Below are positions 26,129 to 34,104 of a DNA stretch of 34,174 bases, in pieces; the first letter of the stretch is position 1, and the number at the start of each line of letters is the position of its first letter. A model generated the notes under the pieces. That model was not told the origin of the DNA. It saw only the letters and a program-made list of their open reading frames with translations, and did not search any database. The DNA is taken from contig CAYUWB010000011.1 of NCBI GenBank assembly GCA_964448305.1, positions 1-34,174 on the forward strand. The letters run 5' to 3'. This stretch comes from Thioglobus_C sp964448305 (GTDB taxonomy: Bacteria; Pseudomonadota; Gammaproteobacteria; PS1; Pseudothioglobaceae). A program made the position numbers and the translations under genes.

Positions 26129-26717
26129 GGTTACTTAAAATCTGTGTGAGTTCATTTCCAATACGATCTAAGTCAACATTATCCGTTAAATCACACAGCT
26201 GTGTTACTTTCAATCCTTGGTATCCGCAAGGGTTTATTTGCGTAAAGGCAGACAAGTCCATATCGACGTTCAAACTTAGTCCATGGTATGTTCTACCATT
26301 TTTAACTTTTAAGCCAAGTGCAGCAATTTTAACGCCATCTACATACACACCTGGCGCCCCATCTTTCAAATGAGAATCAACACCATGGGTTTTTAGTAAA
26401 TCCACAATAGAAGTCTCAATCAAAGACACCAATTTTTTTACCCCAATACCCAAACGCTTTAAGTCAATCAAACAATAAACAATCAGCTGTCCTGGTCCGT
26501 GATAAGTAATCTGACCGCCACGATCCGTGTTAACCACAGGAATGTCGCTAGTTTGTAATAAATGCTCAGCCTTACCAGAAATGCCCTGTGTAAACACACT
26601 CGGATGTTCGACAATCCACAGCTCATCTTCGGTATTGGCATCACGCAATTGGGTAAAGCTTTTCATCGCATCCCAAGTTTGGACATAATCTTGCAAACCA
26701 AGATTGATGATTTTCAT
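26112..26717 (-). CDS. lipB: Octanoyl-ACP:protein octanoyltransferase
   Basis: Transfers octanoyl groups from ACP to the lipoyl domains of target enzymes. RGGQITYHGPGQLIVY (66-81) is the family signature. The catalytic pair is Cys164 (NPCGYQG) and Lys130 (GVKIAALG), matching E. coli Cys169 and Lys135. The 201-residue length is typical. It starts 6 bp after ybeD and overlaps lipA by 17 bp. The order ybeD-lipB-lipA is conserved in gammaproteobacteria. Confidence 0.97.
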   Translation of the reverse strand: MKIINLGLQDYVQTWDAMKSFTQLRDANTEDELWIVEHPSVFTQGISGKAEHLLQTSDIPVVNTDRGGQITYHGPGQLIVYCLIDLKRLGIGVKKLVSLIETSIVDLLKTHGVDSHLKDGAPGVYVDGVKIAALGLKVKNGRTYHGLSLNVDMDLSAFTQINPCGYQGLKVTQLCDLTDNVDLDRIGNELTQILSNHVARY

Positions 26718-26723
26718 ATTTGG

Positions 26724-27008
26724 CTACAAGATATAAGCAACCAAAGGGTCGTCTTGTAATTCTTGATTAATGCAGTCTAGTTGCGTGCGACTAGTCGCTA
26801 CAATTCTAACTGTGTAAGAGATATAGCTACCTTTCGAGCTTTTCTTGCTGGTGATTTGGTTTGGGTGTATTTTGCCAGCATGACGTTCAATAATGCTACA
26901 CATGGTAATGCTTAGCTCAGTACAATCTTTACCCATAATTTTAATTGGATAGTCACAAGGGAAGTTAAACAATTCTTCAGAGCTTGGCTCAATAGTAGGC
27001 TTAGTCAT
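26724..27008 (-). CDS. ybeD: DUF493 family protein YbeD
   Basis: Small cytoplasmic ACT-like protein (94 residues) of the UPF0250/DUF493 family. FPCDYPIKIMG near residue 16-26 and the C-terminal DDPLVAYIL segment match the family. The function is not established; its constant position before lipB hints at a role tied to lipoate, which is inference. It is the first gene of the ybeD-lipB-lipA operon and is divergent from the MoxR gene. Confidence 0.9.
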   Translation of the reverse strand: MTKPTIEPSSEELFNFPCDYPIKIMGKDCTELSITMCSIIERHAGKIHPNQITSKKSSKGSYISYTVRIVATSRTQLDCINQELQDDPLVAYIL

Positions 27009-27083
27009 ATTGGGTAATTTTATCGTCTATTGCTATAAAATAGGGTTAGTTTTTATGTTTTCAAGTAGCAGGGGTACCTTTTA
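27009..27083. promoter_or_regulatory. Divergent promoter region, ybeD and MoxR operons
   Basis: The 75-bp space separates two operons. On the plus strand TGC-TATAAA (27031-27039) is an extended -10 element without a good -35, and an aggggt element (27070-27075) is a possible ribosome binding site for the ATG at 27084. On the minus strand a TAAAAT hexamer about 15 bases before the ybeD ATG is the only candidate and its -35 is poor. Confidence 0.4.
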
Positions 27084-28124
27084 ATGCGTCCAGAACAAGT
27101 CAGCAAAATTCTTAATCAAGAGTTTGAATCCGTTATTCAAGGCCATCACACGCCAGTCATGTTGTGGGGTGCACCAGGTATTGGTAAGTCTCAAATCATC
27201 GCTCAAGTGGCGCTTAAACATAACGTACCGATGATTGATATTCGTCTCTCACAAATGGAGCCAAGCGATCTTCGTGGCATCCCTTTTAAAAATGGTGAAC
27301 AAGTTGATTGGGCAATTCCATCGCTTTTGCCTGACGCGACTCGTCATGGTGAGCAAGGTGTTTTATTCCTTGATGAAATTACCTCGGCACCACCCACAGT
27401 ATCTGCAGCCGCTTATCAGCTGATTTTAGATCGTCGTTTGGGTGATTATATTGTGCCGGATGGCTGGGTTATTTTTGCTGCCGGCAATCGCCAAGGCGAC
27501 CGTGGTGTGACTTATTCAATGCCAGCACCACTGGCCAATCGCTTCTCTCATTACGAGCTTGATGTTAATCTTGATGATTGGGTAGCTTGGGCTTACAAAA
27601 ACAACATTGACGAGCGCATCATTGGTTTCTTGCGCTACCGTCCAGAGCATTTGTTTGAGTTTGATCCAGCACACAATCCGGTGGCTTTCCCCTCACCAAG
27701 AACTTGGGAATTTACCCACCGTGCGCTTAACAAATTTGATGACAACCTTAACTTATTCAGACAAGCAGCCAGTGCTTGTGTCGGCGAAGTGGCTGGCGTT
27801 GAAGTCGCCACTTTTATCGAGCACTTGGAAGATTTACCAGATCTTGATGCCATTGTTAATGGTGAATCAGTTTCTATTCCTGATGCCATCGATCTTCAAT
27901 ACGCCATTTGTTCGGCACTTGTTGGTAGGGCAATTAGCGTTAAAGACAAAGACAATGCTCAGCAAGTTTGGGGCAATATCCTCAACTTTGCGCGTGACTT
28001 CCCGCAAAAAGAATTAGGTGTTATGTTGGTGTCTGACATGCAACGCGCGATTGGTGAAGAAATTTTCACCATCCCTGAGTTTGCCAACTGGGCTAACCAA
28101 ATCGCCGACACTATGTTTGACTAA
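27084..28124 (+). CDS. MoxR-type AAA+ ATPase
   Basis: Predicted cytoplasmic AAA+ chaperone-like ATPase that remodels a partner protein, usually a VWA-domain protein encoded next door. Walker A GAPGIGKS is at 29-36, Walker B VLFLDE at 93-98, and a sensor-1 Asn lies in FAAGNRQGDRG. The 346-residue length is usual for MoxR proteins with a C-terminal lid. The next gene, 8 bp downstream, encodes a metallopeptidase-like/VWA protein, the expected partner. CbbQ was considered, since it activates Rubisco, but the partner lacks CbbO features. The substrate is unknown. Confidence 0.9.
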   Translation: MRPEQVSKILNQEFESVIQGHHTPVMLWGAPGIGKSQIIAQVALKHNVPMIDIRLSQMEPSDLRGIPFKNGEQVDWAIPSLLPDATRHGEQGVLFLDEITSAPPTVSAAAYQLILDRRLGDYIVPDGWVIFAAGNRQGDRGVTYSMPAPLANRFSHYELDVNLDDWVAWAYKNNIDERIIGFLRYRPEHLFEFDPAHNPVAFPSPRTWEFTHRALNKFDDNLNLFRQAASACVGEVAGVEVATFIEHLEDLPDLDAIVNGESVSIPDAIDLQYAICSALVGRAISVKDKDNAQQVWGNILNFARDFPQKELGVMLVSDMQRAIGEEIFTIPEFANWANQIADTMFD

Positions 28125-28132
28125 GGTGCACT

Positions 28133-29506
28133 TTGGACAAATACCCAACATGGCAAGACGAACCATCTAAACCTGAACAAAAAGTTAGGGTAGTTGGCGA
28201 GGATATTGTTCAGCCAGAGCAAGATGAAACACTGAAAACAGCCGAGCTAGAAGCCGTTAAAAATCGCCTAACCAAGGCACGTACACAGCTCATGCTCGAC
28301 AAACCTTTTTTGGGTAATTTGGTCTTACGTTTGCCATTAGTTGCTGCAGACTCTTGGTGTAAAACCAGCGCCACCGATGCCAAAAGTTTTTATTACAATC
28401 CCGAGTTTATTGATTCGTTAAACAATCATCAAATAAAATTTGTACTCATTCATGAAGCACTTCATTGCGCACTCACACACTTTGCACGCCGTGGCAATCG
28501 CACCAAGCACAAGTGGGATTTGGCCTGTGATTTTGCCATTAATCCACTCTTGGTTAAAGAAGGTTTTCATCCACCCATTGATGTGCCAATTTTCCGCCAG
28601 TATGAAGGCATGATTGCTGAAGAAATCTACCCAATGATCGATGACAATCTCGATCAAGAGCCGATGGATCAGCACCTGTATGATGATCAAGCCAACGATG
28701 ATTCTAAATCTTCAGACGGTGGCATGCGTGAAGATGATTTGCAAAAAGAGCAGGAACAACAATCTACCCCAGATTCAAAATCAAATGATGGCAACAAAGG
28801 TGGCACCTCACAGCTCGCACAACAACCCCCGGCCCTGCAGCCGGATGAAGTAGATAAACTGGCTACTCAATGGCAAAAGAACTTAGCATCCTCCGCACAG
28901 TTAGCACAACAAGCTGGCAAACTCGACGGTGAATTTGCCAAACTGATTGATTTCTTTTTGCAGCCTCAAGTCTCATGGCAGTCTTTATTAGCACAATACA
29001 TGTCCACCTTTGCTCGCGATGATTTCTCTTATTCACGCCCATCACGTCGTCTAGGGTCAGCGCTAAACAGCAATCCTCTGGGAGGAGATGCAATACTGCC
29101 ATCACTCAGATCGCACCAGTTGGATATCATCGTAGCAATCGATACCTCTGGCTCTATCTCACAAGAAGAAATCGATGAGTTTGTTTCAGAAGTAGATGCT
29201 ATCAAGGCTAACTTACGCGCCGGCATTACATTGCTGGCTTGTGATGATAAGCTCTCAGAGTATTCACCTTGGCGCTTTGAAGCTTGGGATGAGTTACAAT
29301 TCCCCGCATCACTCGGTGGTGGCAAAGGTACTAACTTCACCCCAGTATTTGACTACATTGCTACGCAAGACACACCGTCAGACGTACTTATTTACTTTAC
29401 CGATGCCAAAGGTAAATTTCCTGAGTTTGAGCCCGATTACCCTGTTTTATGGCTTGTTAAAGGCAAAGAGCGGGTACCATGGGGATCTCGCATCCAACTA
29501 AATTAA
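28133..29506 (+). CDS. DUF2201 metallopeptidase-like and VWA domain protein
   Basis: Two-part protein of 457 residues. The N-terminal part (about 40-170) is a predicted metallopeptidase-like DUF2201 domain with HEALH at 107-111. A Gln/Asp/Ser-rich low-complexity linker spans about 172-240. The C-terminal part is a VWA-like domain with the metal-binding DTSGS at 337-341. The start is a TTG at 28133, chosen because aaggtg lies 5 bases upstream and no in-frame ATG or GTG precedes the conserved region. It is 8 bp after the MoxR gene and 3 bp before a rhodanese gene, so the three form one operon. Proteolytic activity is unproven. Confidence 0.88.
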   Translation: MDKYPTWQDEPSKPEQKVRVVGEDIVQPEQDETLKTAELEAVKNRLTKARTQLMLDKPFLGNLVLRLPLVAADSWCKTSATDAKSFYYNPEFIDSLNNHQIKFVLIHEALHCALTHFARRGNRTKHKWDLACDFAINPLLVKEGFHPPIDVPIFRQYEGMIAEEIYPMIDDNLDQEPMDQHLYDDQANDDSKSSDGGMREDDLQKEQEQQSTPDSKSNDGNKGGTSQLAQQPPALQPDEVDKLATQWQKNLASSAQLAQQAGKLDGEFAKLIDFFLQPQVSWQSLLAQYMSTFARDDFSYSRPSRRLGSALNSNPLGGDAILPSLRSHQLDIIVAIDTSGSISQEEIDEFVSEVDAIKANLRAGITLLACDDKLSEYSPWRFEAWDELQFPASLGGGKGTNFTPVFDYIATQDTPSDVLIYFTDAKGKFPEFEPDYPVLWLVKGKERVPWGSRIQLN

Positions 29507-29509
29507 ATT

Positions 29510-29824
29510 ATGAGAGATTTTTCTGCCATTGAACTTGATGAATATCTAGAGGATAACGATCCATTAATACTTGATGTACGTGAGCAGTGGGAGTGGAACA
29601 AGTGTCATTTTGAAGATTCAACTTTATTGCCCATGGGTCAAATCATGGCCAATATCGACACACTGGATAAATCTGAAGAAATCGTGATCATCTGCCATCA
29701 TGGTATTCGCTCAATGCAAGTAGCACGCTATTTTGATTCAATTGGCTTTGAGAATGTTATTAACCTACGCGGTGGTATCGATGCCTGGGCCAAGCAAGTC
29801 GATAGCTCGATGGAACTGTACTAA
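29510..29824 (+). CDS. Single-domain rhodanese-like sulfurtransferase
   Basis: Small cytoplasmic rhodanese domain (104 residues) that can carry a persulfide. The active-site Cys62 lies in IICHHGIRSM, in the usual loop of six residues (CHHGIRS), and the segments LILDVREQWEW and LRGGIDAWA are typical. It starts 3 bp after the VWA gene. The ATG has no clear Shine-Dalgarno sequence, so translation may depend on the upstream gene. Its stop overlaps that of the convergent pxpC. Its donor and acceptor are unknown; sulfur metabolism or tRNA thiolation are possible. Confidence 0.92.
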   Translation: MRDFSAIELDEYLEDNDPLILDVREQWEWNKCHFEDSTLLPMGQIMANIDTLDKSEEIVIICHHGIRSMQVARYFDSIGFENVINLRGGIDAWAKQVDSSMELY

Positions 29825-30884
29825 AAACCAATTTCAAAAAATTCGTTAAATTTCTTACGTTGTTTTTGTGCCTCATGCATGCTCATCAACTCAAAGCGTA
29901 AATTGGTGTTGGGTTGGCGCTGTGCAAGTTTGGCCAAATCTAGAGAAAACACTGTGCCAATCTTAGGGTAACCACCAATACTCGGCGCATCTTTAAGCAA
30001 GATAATCGGCAAGCCATCTGTAGCAATCTCAACACTACCGTAACTTATACCTTCGGATATCATTCGCTCTTTTTTAATGGCAATTGGTGCGCCACTTAGG
30101 CGACAACCGGTTCGATCGTTGGCATTGGTAATGCTGTAGTTTTGATTAAAAAACAAATCCCGTTGGTTGATACTAAATTCATTAAATTGATAAGTTGGTA
30201 ACAACCTCAAAGTAATGTCTTGATTGTAATTCGGGATATATTTTGGCGCAATAAATCGATAAGTAGCCGCATCAAAACTTCTACAAGGTAACTCATCGCC
30301 TTGGGCTAATTTAGCGCCAATATGCTCACGCAAATTCACCGATCTTGAATCAAACAACACTGGCGTATCAAAACCGCCTTTAACCGCCAAATACGCACGC
30401 ACACCACTTTTGGGGTTACCCCAACTCAACACATCTCCCTTGTGAACTTGTAAGCCATGCCACATTTCGGCTGATTGATCGTTAATTCTAAAATCAAGGT
30501 CAGCACCTGTTACCGCAATAAAGGTATCTGCTTGTGCTTCAAGCACTAGCCCGCCAAAAGTTATCTCAATAGCTGCCTTGTTAAAATGATTATTTAAAAG
30601 ATGATTAGCCCACGCATAGGCATGCTCATCCATTACCCCTGACTGGCTCATTCCATGCTCACCATGGGTTAGGCGGCCATAGTCTTGTACGGTNNNNNNN
30701 NNNNNNNNNNNNNNNNNNNNNNNNNNNNNNNNNNNNNNNNNNNNNNNNNNNNNNNNNNNNNNNNNNNNNNNNNNNNNNNNNNNNNNNNNNNNNCTGACTG
30801 GCTCATTCCATGCTCACCATGGGTTAGGCGGCCATAGTCTTGTACGGTGGATAAAAAGCTGGATTTAATTACCTTAAAGCTCAT
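29821..30884 (-). CDS. pxpC: 5-oxoprolinase subunit C, interrupted by an assembly gap
   Basis: Biotin-dependent-carboxylase-like subunit of the PxpABC enzyme, which opens 5-oxoproline to glutamate using ATP. As given, the frame is broken by 100 N (30694-30793). The first codons, from the ATG at 30884, have a ggtgga ribosome binding site. The flanks carry the same 55 bp; removing one copy and the Ns (155 bases) joins Met1 of the N-terminal piece to Met27 of the C-terminal piece in frame, giving 302 residues, the family's normal length. The joined start reads STVQDYGRLTHGEHGMSQSG, as expected for PxpC. It ends 4 bp inside the rhodanese stop region. Not a true pseudogene. Confidence 0.88.
30639..30693. 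repeat. 55-bp direct duplicate, left copy, at the gap edge
   Basis: Identical over all 55 bases to 30794-30848. This copy ends exactly where the Ns start and the other begins exactly where they stop, which is what unmerged overlapping contig ends look like. It encodes part of the pxpC N-terminus. Confidence 0.9.
30694..30793. other. 100-N scaffold gap
   Basis: A run of exactly 100 Ns, a common placeholder for a gap of unknown size. It lies inside pxpC between two identical 55-bp sequences. The true gap is probably of negative length: the contigs overlap by 55 bp and nothing is missing. Confidence 0.95.
30794..30848. repeat. 55-bp direct duplicate, right copy, at the gap edge
   Basis: Second copy of the sequence at 30639-30693, beginning at the first base after the Ns. 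It reads into the unique upstream part of pxpC. Confidence 0.9.
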
Positions 30885-30908
30885 AATAATCCACCATTGC
30901 TAGAATTT

Positions 30909-31592
30909 TCATATTTGTCCACCATGGGCTTTATACTCATCACGCGTAATTGCATAAAATTTCACCTTGTCACCCACGCGAAATTTATCAATATTCTCAG
31001 GATTGTTGAGCGACAAATCTAACAAAGTCCTGCCGATGATATTCCAGCCACCCGATGAGTCGGTAGGGTAGATGGCAGTTTGACTCTCGGCAATACCAAC
31101 ACTGCCCGCAGGTATCTTAATTCTTGGTGTGGCTAAGCGTGGTAATTGTATACGCTCATCAACTTCCCCTAAAAACGCAAATACTGGGCTAAAGCCAATG
31201 GCATAAATCAAATATTCTTGTGATGTATGAATATCAATAAAGCTATCTAAATCTAGATTTTTTTCAGCCAATAATCGCTCAAGATCCAAACCAACTTCCG
31301 CGCCATAATAAACCGGAATGTGTGTTGTTTGAGGCTCTACAATTAAAGTATCAGCGTCTTGTTGATCTAACAAACCCTCTACTTGGTCAAAAAATGCCTG
31401 GAAATCGATTTTGTTTAAATCATAACTCACATGTAGCGAGGTATAAGAGGGGATGACATCAATCACAACGTCATTTAGCGTATTTTTTAGCTGATTTGCA
31501 AAATTTCCGATTTTTTTAGGCAAAGAAGCGTCGATCTTATCGCCAAAATAAATCAATATTGCGTTTTCCCCCGCGGGAGTAATTTTATTCAC
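30909..31592 (-). CDS. pxpB: 5-oxoprolinase subunit B
   Basis: KipI-like subunit of 5-oxoprolinase, acting with PxpC and PxpA. GFSPVFAFLGEVDERIQLPR, AGSVGIAESQTAIYP and GGWNIIGRT are the family signatures. The usual GFSPGF reads GFSPVF here. The 227-residue length is normal. The start is a GTG at 31592 that overlaps the pxpA stop by 8 bp (GTGAATAA). pxpC follows after 24 bp. Relatives act as KinA inhibitors in Bacillus, but the three-gene context supports the oxoprolinase role. Confidence 0.92.
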   Translation of the reverse strand: MNKITPAGENAILIYFGDKIDASLPKKIGNFANQLKNTLNDVVIDVIPSYTSLHVSYDLNKIDFQAFFDQVEGLLDQQDADTLIVEPQTTHIPVYYGAEVGLDLERLLAEKNLDLDSFIDIHTSQEYLIYAIGFSPVFAFLGEVDERIQLPRLATPRIKIPAGSVGIAESQTAIYPTDSSGGWNIIGRTLLDLSLNNPENIDKFRVGDKVKFYAITRDEYKAHGGQI

Positions 31593-32250
31593 GATTTAGC
31601 CTTTTTAACGCCTCTACCGAGGCTAAATTATCACTATGAAAGCAAATTGTATCGATTTTAAAAGATTTTTCACTTAAAAGCCGCTGATATTGCTCAACAA
31701 TAGCATCTACACTACTTAAAACTGCACCTTTTTCACCTCTAGGAATCATCTTAATGCCCTTATAGCCTCTATCAGCAAACACTTCATACAAAAAAGTTAC
31801 ATTCGCATTTTTTCCAAAATTTTTATCGCCTGCTTGCACCACCAAATCCAAGTTTTTATCTACCGCTTGAACGGCTTTAACAATCGCATCGAGCACTTCT
31901 GGATTTTCCATCATATCGTGATACAAGGCACCATGCGGTTTAACGTATTTAAGTACTGCATTGTTATCATCACAAAGCGTTTGAAAATGCAACACTTGAG
32001 CATAAACCAAATCAAACAACGCATCATGACTTAACTGTTGACTAACTCGCCCAAAGTTAGCTTGGTCTCTATAGCTTGGATGAGCACCAATTTTGACATT
32101 ATTCTGTTTCGCAAGTTGGATAGTATTAACCATACTTTTATCATCACCCACATGCCCACCACAAGCGATATTCGCCATATCAATTAGTGGCATTACATCA
32201 GTATCAGGGTTGGGTGTTAAACATTCACCGAGATCGCAATTAATTAACAT
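31585..32250 (-). CDS. pxpA: 5-oxoprolinase subunit A (LamB/YcsF family)
   Basis: Third subunit of the ATP-dependent 5-oxoprolinase. The family pattern is clear: INCDLGE near the start, MANIACGGHVGDDKSM, YVKPHGALYHDM and EVFADRGYKG. At 221 residues it is shorter than E. coli PxpA (about 244), mainly in the C-terminal third. Two usually conserved spots differ: GFHAGD reads GGHVGD and the late LHGD segment reads FHSD. It starts 3 bp after the transporter stop and overlaps pxpB by 8 bp, forming a transporter-pxpA-pxpB-pxpC operon. Confidence 0.92.
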   Translation of the reverse strand: MLINCDLGECLTPNPDTDVMPLIDMANIACGGHVGDDKSMVNTIQLAKQNNVKIGAHPSYRDQANFGRVSQQLSHDALFDLVYAQVLHFQTLCDDNNAVLKYVKPHGALYHDMMENPEVLDAIVKAVQAVDKNLDLVVQAGDKNFGKNANVTFLYEVFADRGYKGIKMIPRGEKGAVLSSVDAIVEQYQRLLSEKSFKIDTICFHSDNLASVEALKRLNRE

Positions 32251-32253
32251 TAT

Positions 32254-34020
32254 TTATAAAGGCCAGAAAAACAAAATAGCAGGTACACCTGTTAATACAA
32301 CAACAATCTCAAGGGGAAGGCCTAATCGCCAATAGTCGCCAAATTTATAACCACCAGGGCCTAAAATTAATGAATTATTTTGATGGCCAATTGGCGTTAA
32401 AAATGCACATGAAGCGCCAACGGCTACTGCCATTAAAAACGAATCAGGATTAACGCCTAATTGCTGTGCAAGCCCCACTGCAATTGGCGCTGCAATAATT
32501 ACAGTAACGACATTATTAAGTACATCAGATAATGTCATCGTGATAATCATTAATAGCGCCAAAATAACCACTGGTGAGTAGCCTTCGGTAAGGCTGGTAA
32601 TTGCACTGGCGATAGTTGCAGCACCACCGGTGTCATTTAGTGCATTACCAATGGGTATTAACGAGCCCAATAAAATTAAAATTGGCCAACTAATGGATTT
32701 GTACGCTTCTCGTGTGGGCACGATGTCTAAGGCCAAATATAGCAAAATCACTACAGATAAGGCCACTGGTAAATAGACATATCCCAAGCTAGAAGTAATA
32801 ATGGCTAGTGCAAATAATGCTATCGCTTGCCAGGCTTTTTTACGATCAGGTATTTCTAAACCACGTTGAGCCAATGGCAAACATTCTAACCACTCAATAA
32901 CATCACCAATATCATTGCTATTGCCATGAATCAGCAAAACATCGCCTGCCTTAATTGGGGCCTTTCTAACGTGATCAATGATACTTTCACCATGACGAGA
33001 AATACCTAATAGGGCGGTATTTTTATGACTTAAAAGCCCTAAAGTAACTGCCGTTTTTCCAACAATCATTGAGTCTGGTGGCACAACTATTTCAGCCAGA
33101 GATTGTCGACCTATTTCTTTTTCACGATCACCTGCAGTGGTGTGTTTGGTTTTAGTGCTAACAATAAACTGGTCGATATTATGAGCACCACCCTCGAGCA
33201 CTAGCAAATCACCAGACTTGAGTAATAGATTATTTCTAGAGCCTTCGAGTAACTCGCCATCTCTCATTACGCCCAGAATATACACACTGGCTTCATCACA
33301 CAGTTTACAAAGCTCATTAAGTCTTTTTCCAAGAATGCTTGAGTCATCAACCAATCTTGCATTAGCAACGTATTTGATTTCCTCAAAATCATTTGAAGAT
33401 TTTTGATTACCAGCAGTGCTAGGAATAAAACGCCAACCAATCAGCGCAATAAACGCAACACCGGCAATAGCAACCACCAAACCCACGTAAGCAAAATCAA
33501 ACATTGTGTAAGGCGTACCCAGTGTTTCGCCTCGATACGTGGCAATCACAACATTGGGTGCGGTACCAATCATGGTGACCATGCCACCTAATATTGAAGC
33601 AAATGAAAGCGGCATCAGTGTTAAAGCAGGGTTGCGTTTAGCCTTTTTATTCAGCTGAATATCTGACGGCATCAAAATCGCTAGTGCTGCAATGTTGTTA
33701 ATCACACTAGAAAGTAGGGCGGCGGCACTACCCATTACGGTAATTTGCGAGCCAATGCCGCTAATAAATTTGGATAAATTTTGCGTAATTAATTCTACAA
33801 CACCCGCATAAACCAAACCACGACCAACAACCAACACCAGGGCTACAATAATCACAGCAGGGTGGCCAAACCCAGAAAACACCTCTTCCTTTGGCACAAC
33901 ACCAATAATACTGGCTATCGCCAAAGCGCCGAAAGCCACCACATCATAACGAAAACGATTGTAAGCAAAGAACACAAACAGTGTGGCGATTAAGGCAAAA
34001 ACTAATTGCTGGTCATTCAT
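32254..34020 (-). CDS. SLC13/DASS-type anion transporter with TrkA-C domains
   Basis: Inner-membrane transporter of 588 residues. Two membrane halves (about 1-205 and 395-588) flank a cytoplasmic region with two TrkA-C (RCK_C) domains (about 215-295 and 305-390), the layout of the sulfate/dicarboxylate-type SAC1-like branch. Ion- and substrate-binding loops are visible: SSVINNIAAL and MIGTAPNVVIAT in the first half, SDVLNNVVTVI and LTPIGHQNN in the second. It is the first gene of the pxpABC operon, 3 bp before pxpA. Substrate could be sulfate, a dicarboxylate or 5-oxoproline; only context supports the last. Confidence 0.85.
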   Translation of the reverse strand: MNDQQLVFALIATLFVFFAYNRFRYDVVAFGALAIASIIGVVPKEEVFSGFGHPAVIIVALVLVVGRGLVYAGVVELITQNLSKFISGIGSQITVMGSAAALLSSVINNIAALAILMPSDIQLNKKAKRNPALTLMPLSFASILGGMVTMIGTAPNVVIATYRGETLGTPYTMFDFAYVGLVVAIAGVAFIALIGWRFIPSTAGNQKSSNDFEEIKYVANARLVDDSSILGKRLNELCKLCDEASVYILGVMRDGELLEGSRNNLLLKSGDLLVLEGGAHNIDQFIVSTKTKHTTAGDREKEIGRQSLAEIVVPPDSMIVGKTAVTLGLLSHKNTALLGISRHGESIIDHVRKAPIKAGDVLLIHGNSNDIGDVIEWLECLPLAQRGLEIPDRKKAWQAIALFALAIITSSLGYVYLPVALSVVILLYLALDIVPTREAYKSISWPILILLGSLIPIGNALNDTGGAATIASAITSLTEGYSPVVILALLMIITMTLSDVLNNVVTVIIAAPIAVGLAQQLGVNPDSFLMAVAVGASCAFLTPIGHQNNSLILGPGGYKFGDYWRLGLPLEIVVVLTGVPAILFFWPL

Positions 34021-34104
34021 GTGTTGTTATTAATAATAATTTAGAATAATTATAACCATTACAATTTCAATTTATAATATTCAAAATAAGAAACTATAAA
34101 TATT
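34021..34104. promoter_or_regulatory. Divergent AT-rich spacer before the transporter and the last gene
   Basis: This 84-bp space separates the minus-strand transporter from the plus-strand gene at the right edge. Each strand has a perfect TATAAT hexamer, but neither has a good -35 at 16-18 bp, so the promoters are only suggested. No inverted repeat of note was seen. Confidence 0.35.

Noticed and set aside
27607..28017. 136-codon plus-strand frame
   Set aside because: A shifted frame within the MoxR ATPase gene, with no motif of its own.
27084..29506. CbbQ/CbbO Rubisco activase pair
   Set aside because: Suspected because of the likely autotrophic host, but the second protein begins with a DUF2201 metallopeptidase-like domain and no Rubisco gene is near.
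30639..30884. pxpC as a pseudogene, or the 55-bp duplicate as a biological repeat or target-site duplication
   Set aside because: The copies abut a round 100-N run exactly and collapsing them restores an intact family-length frame, so an assembly artefact is far simpler.
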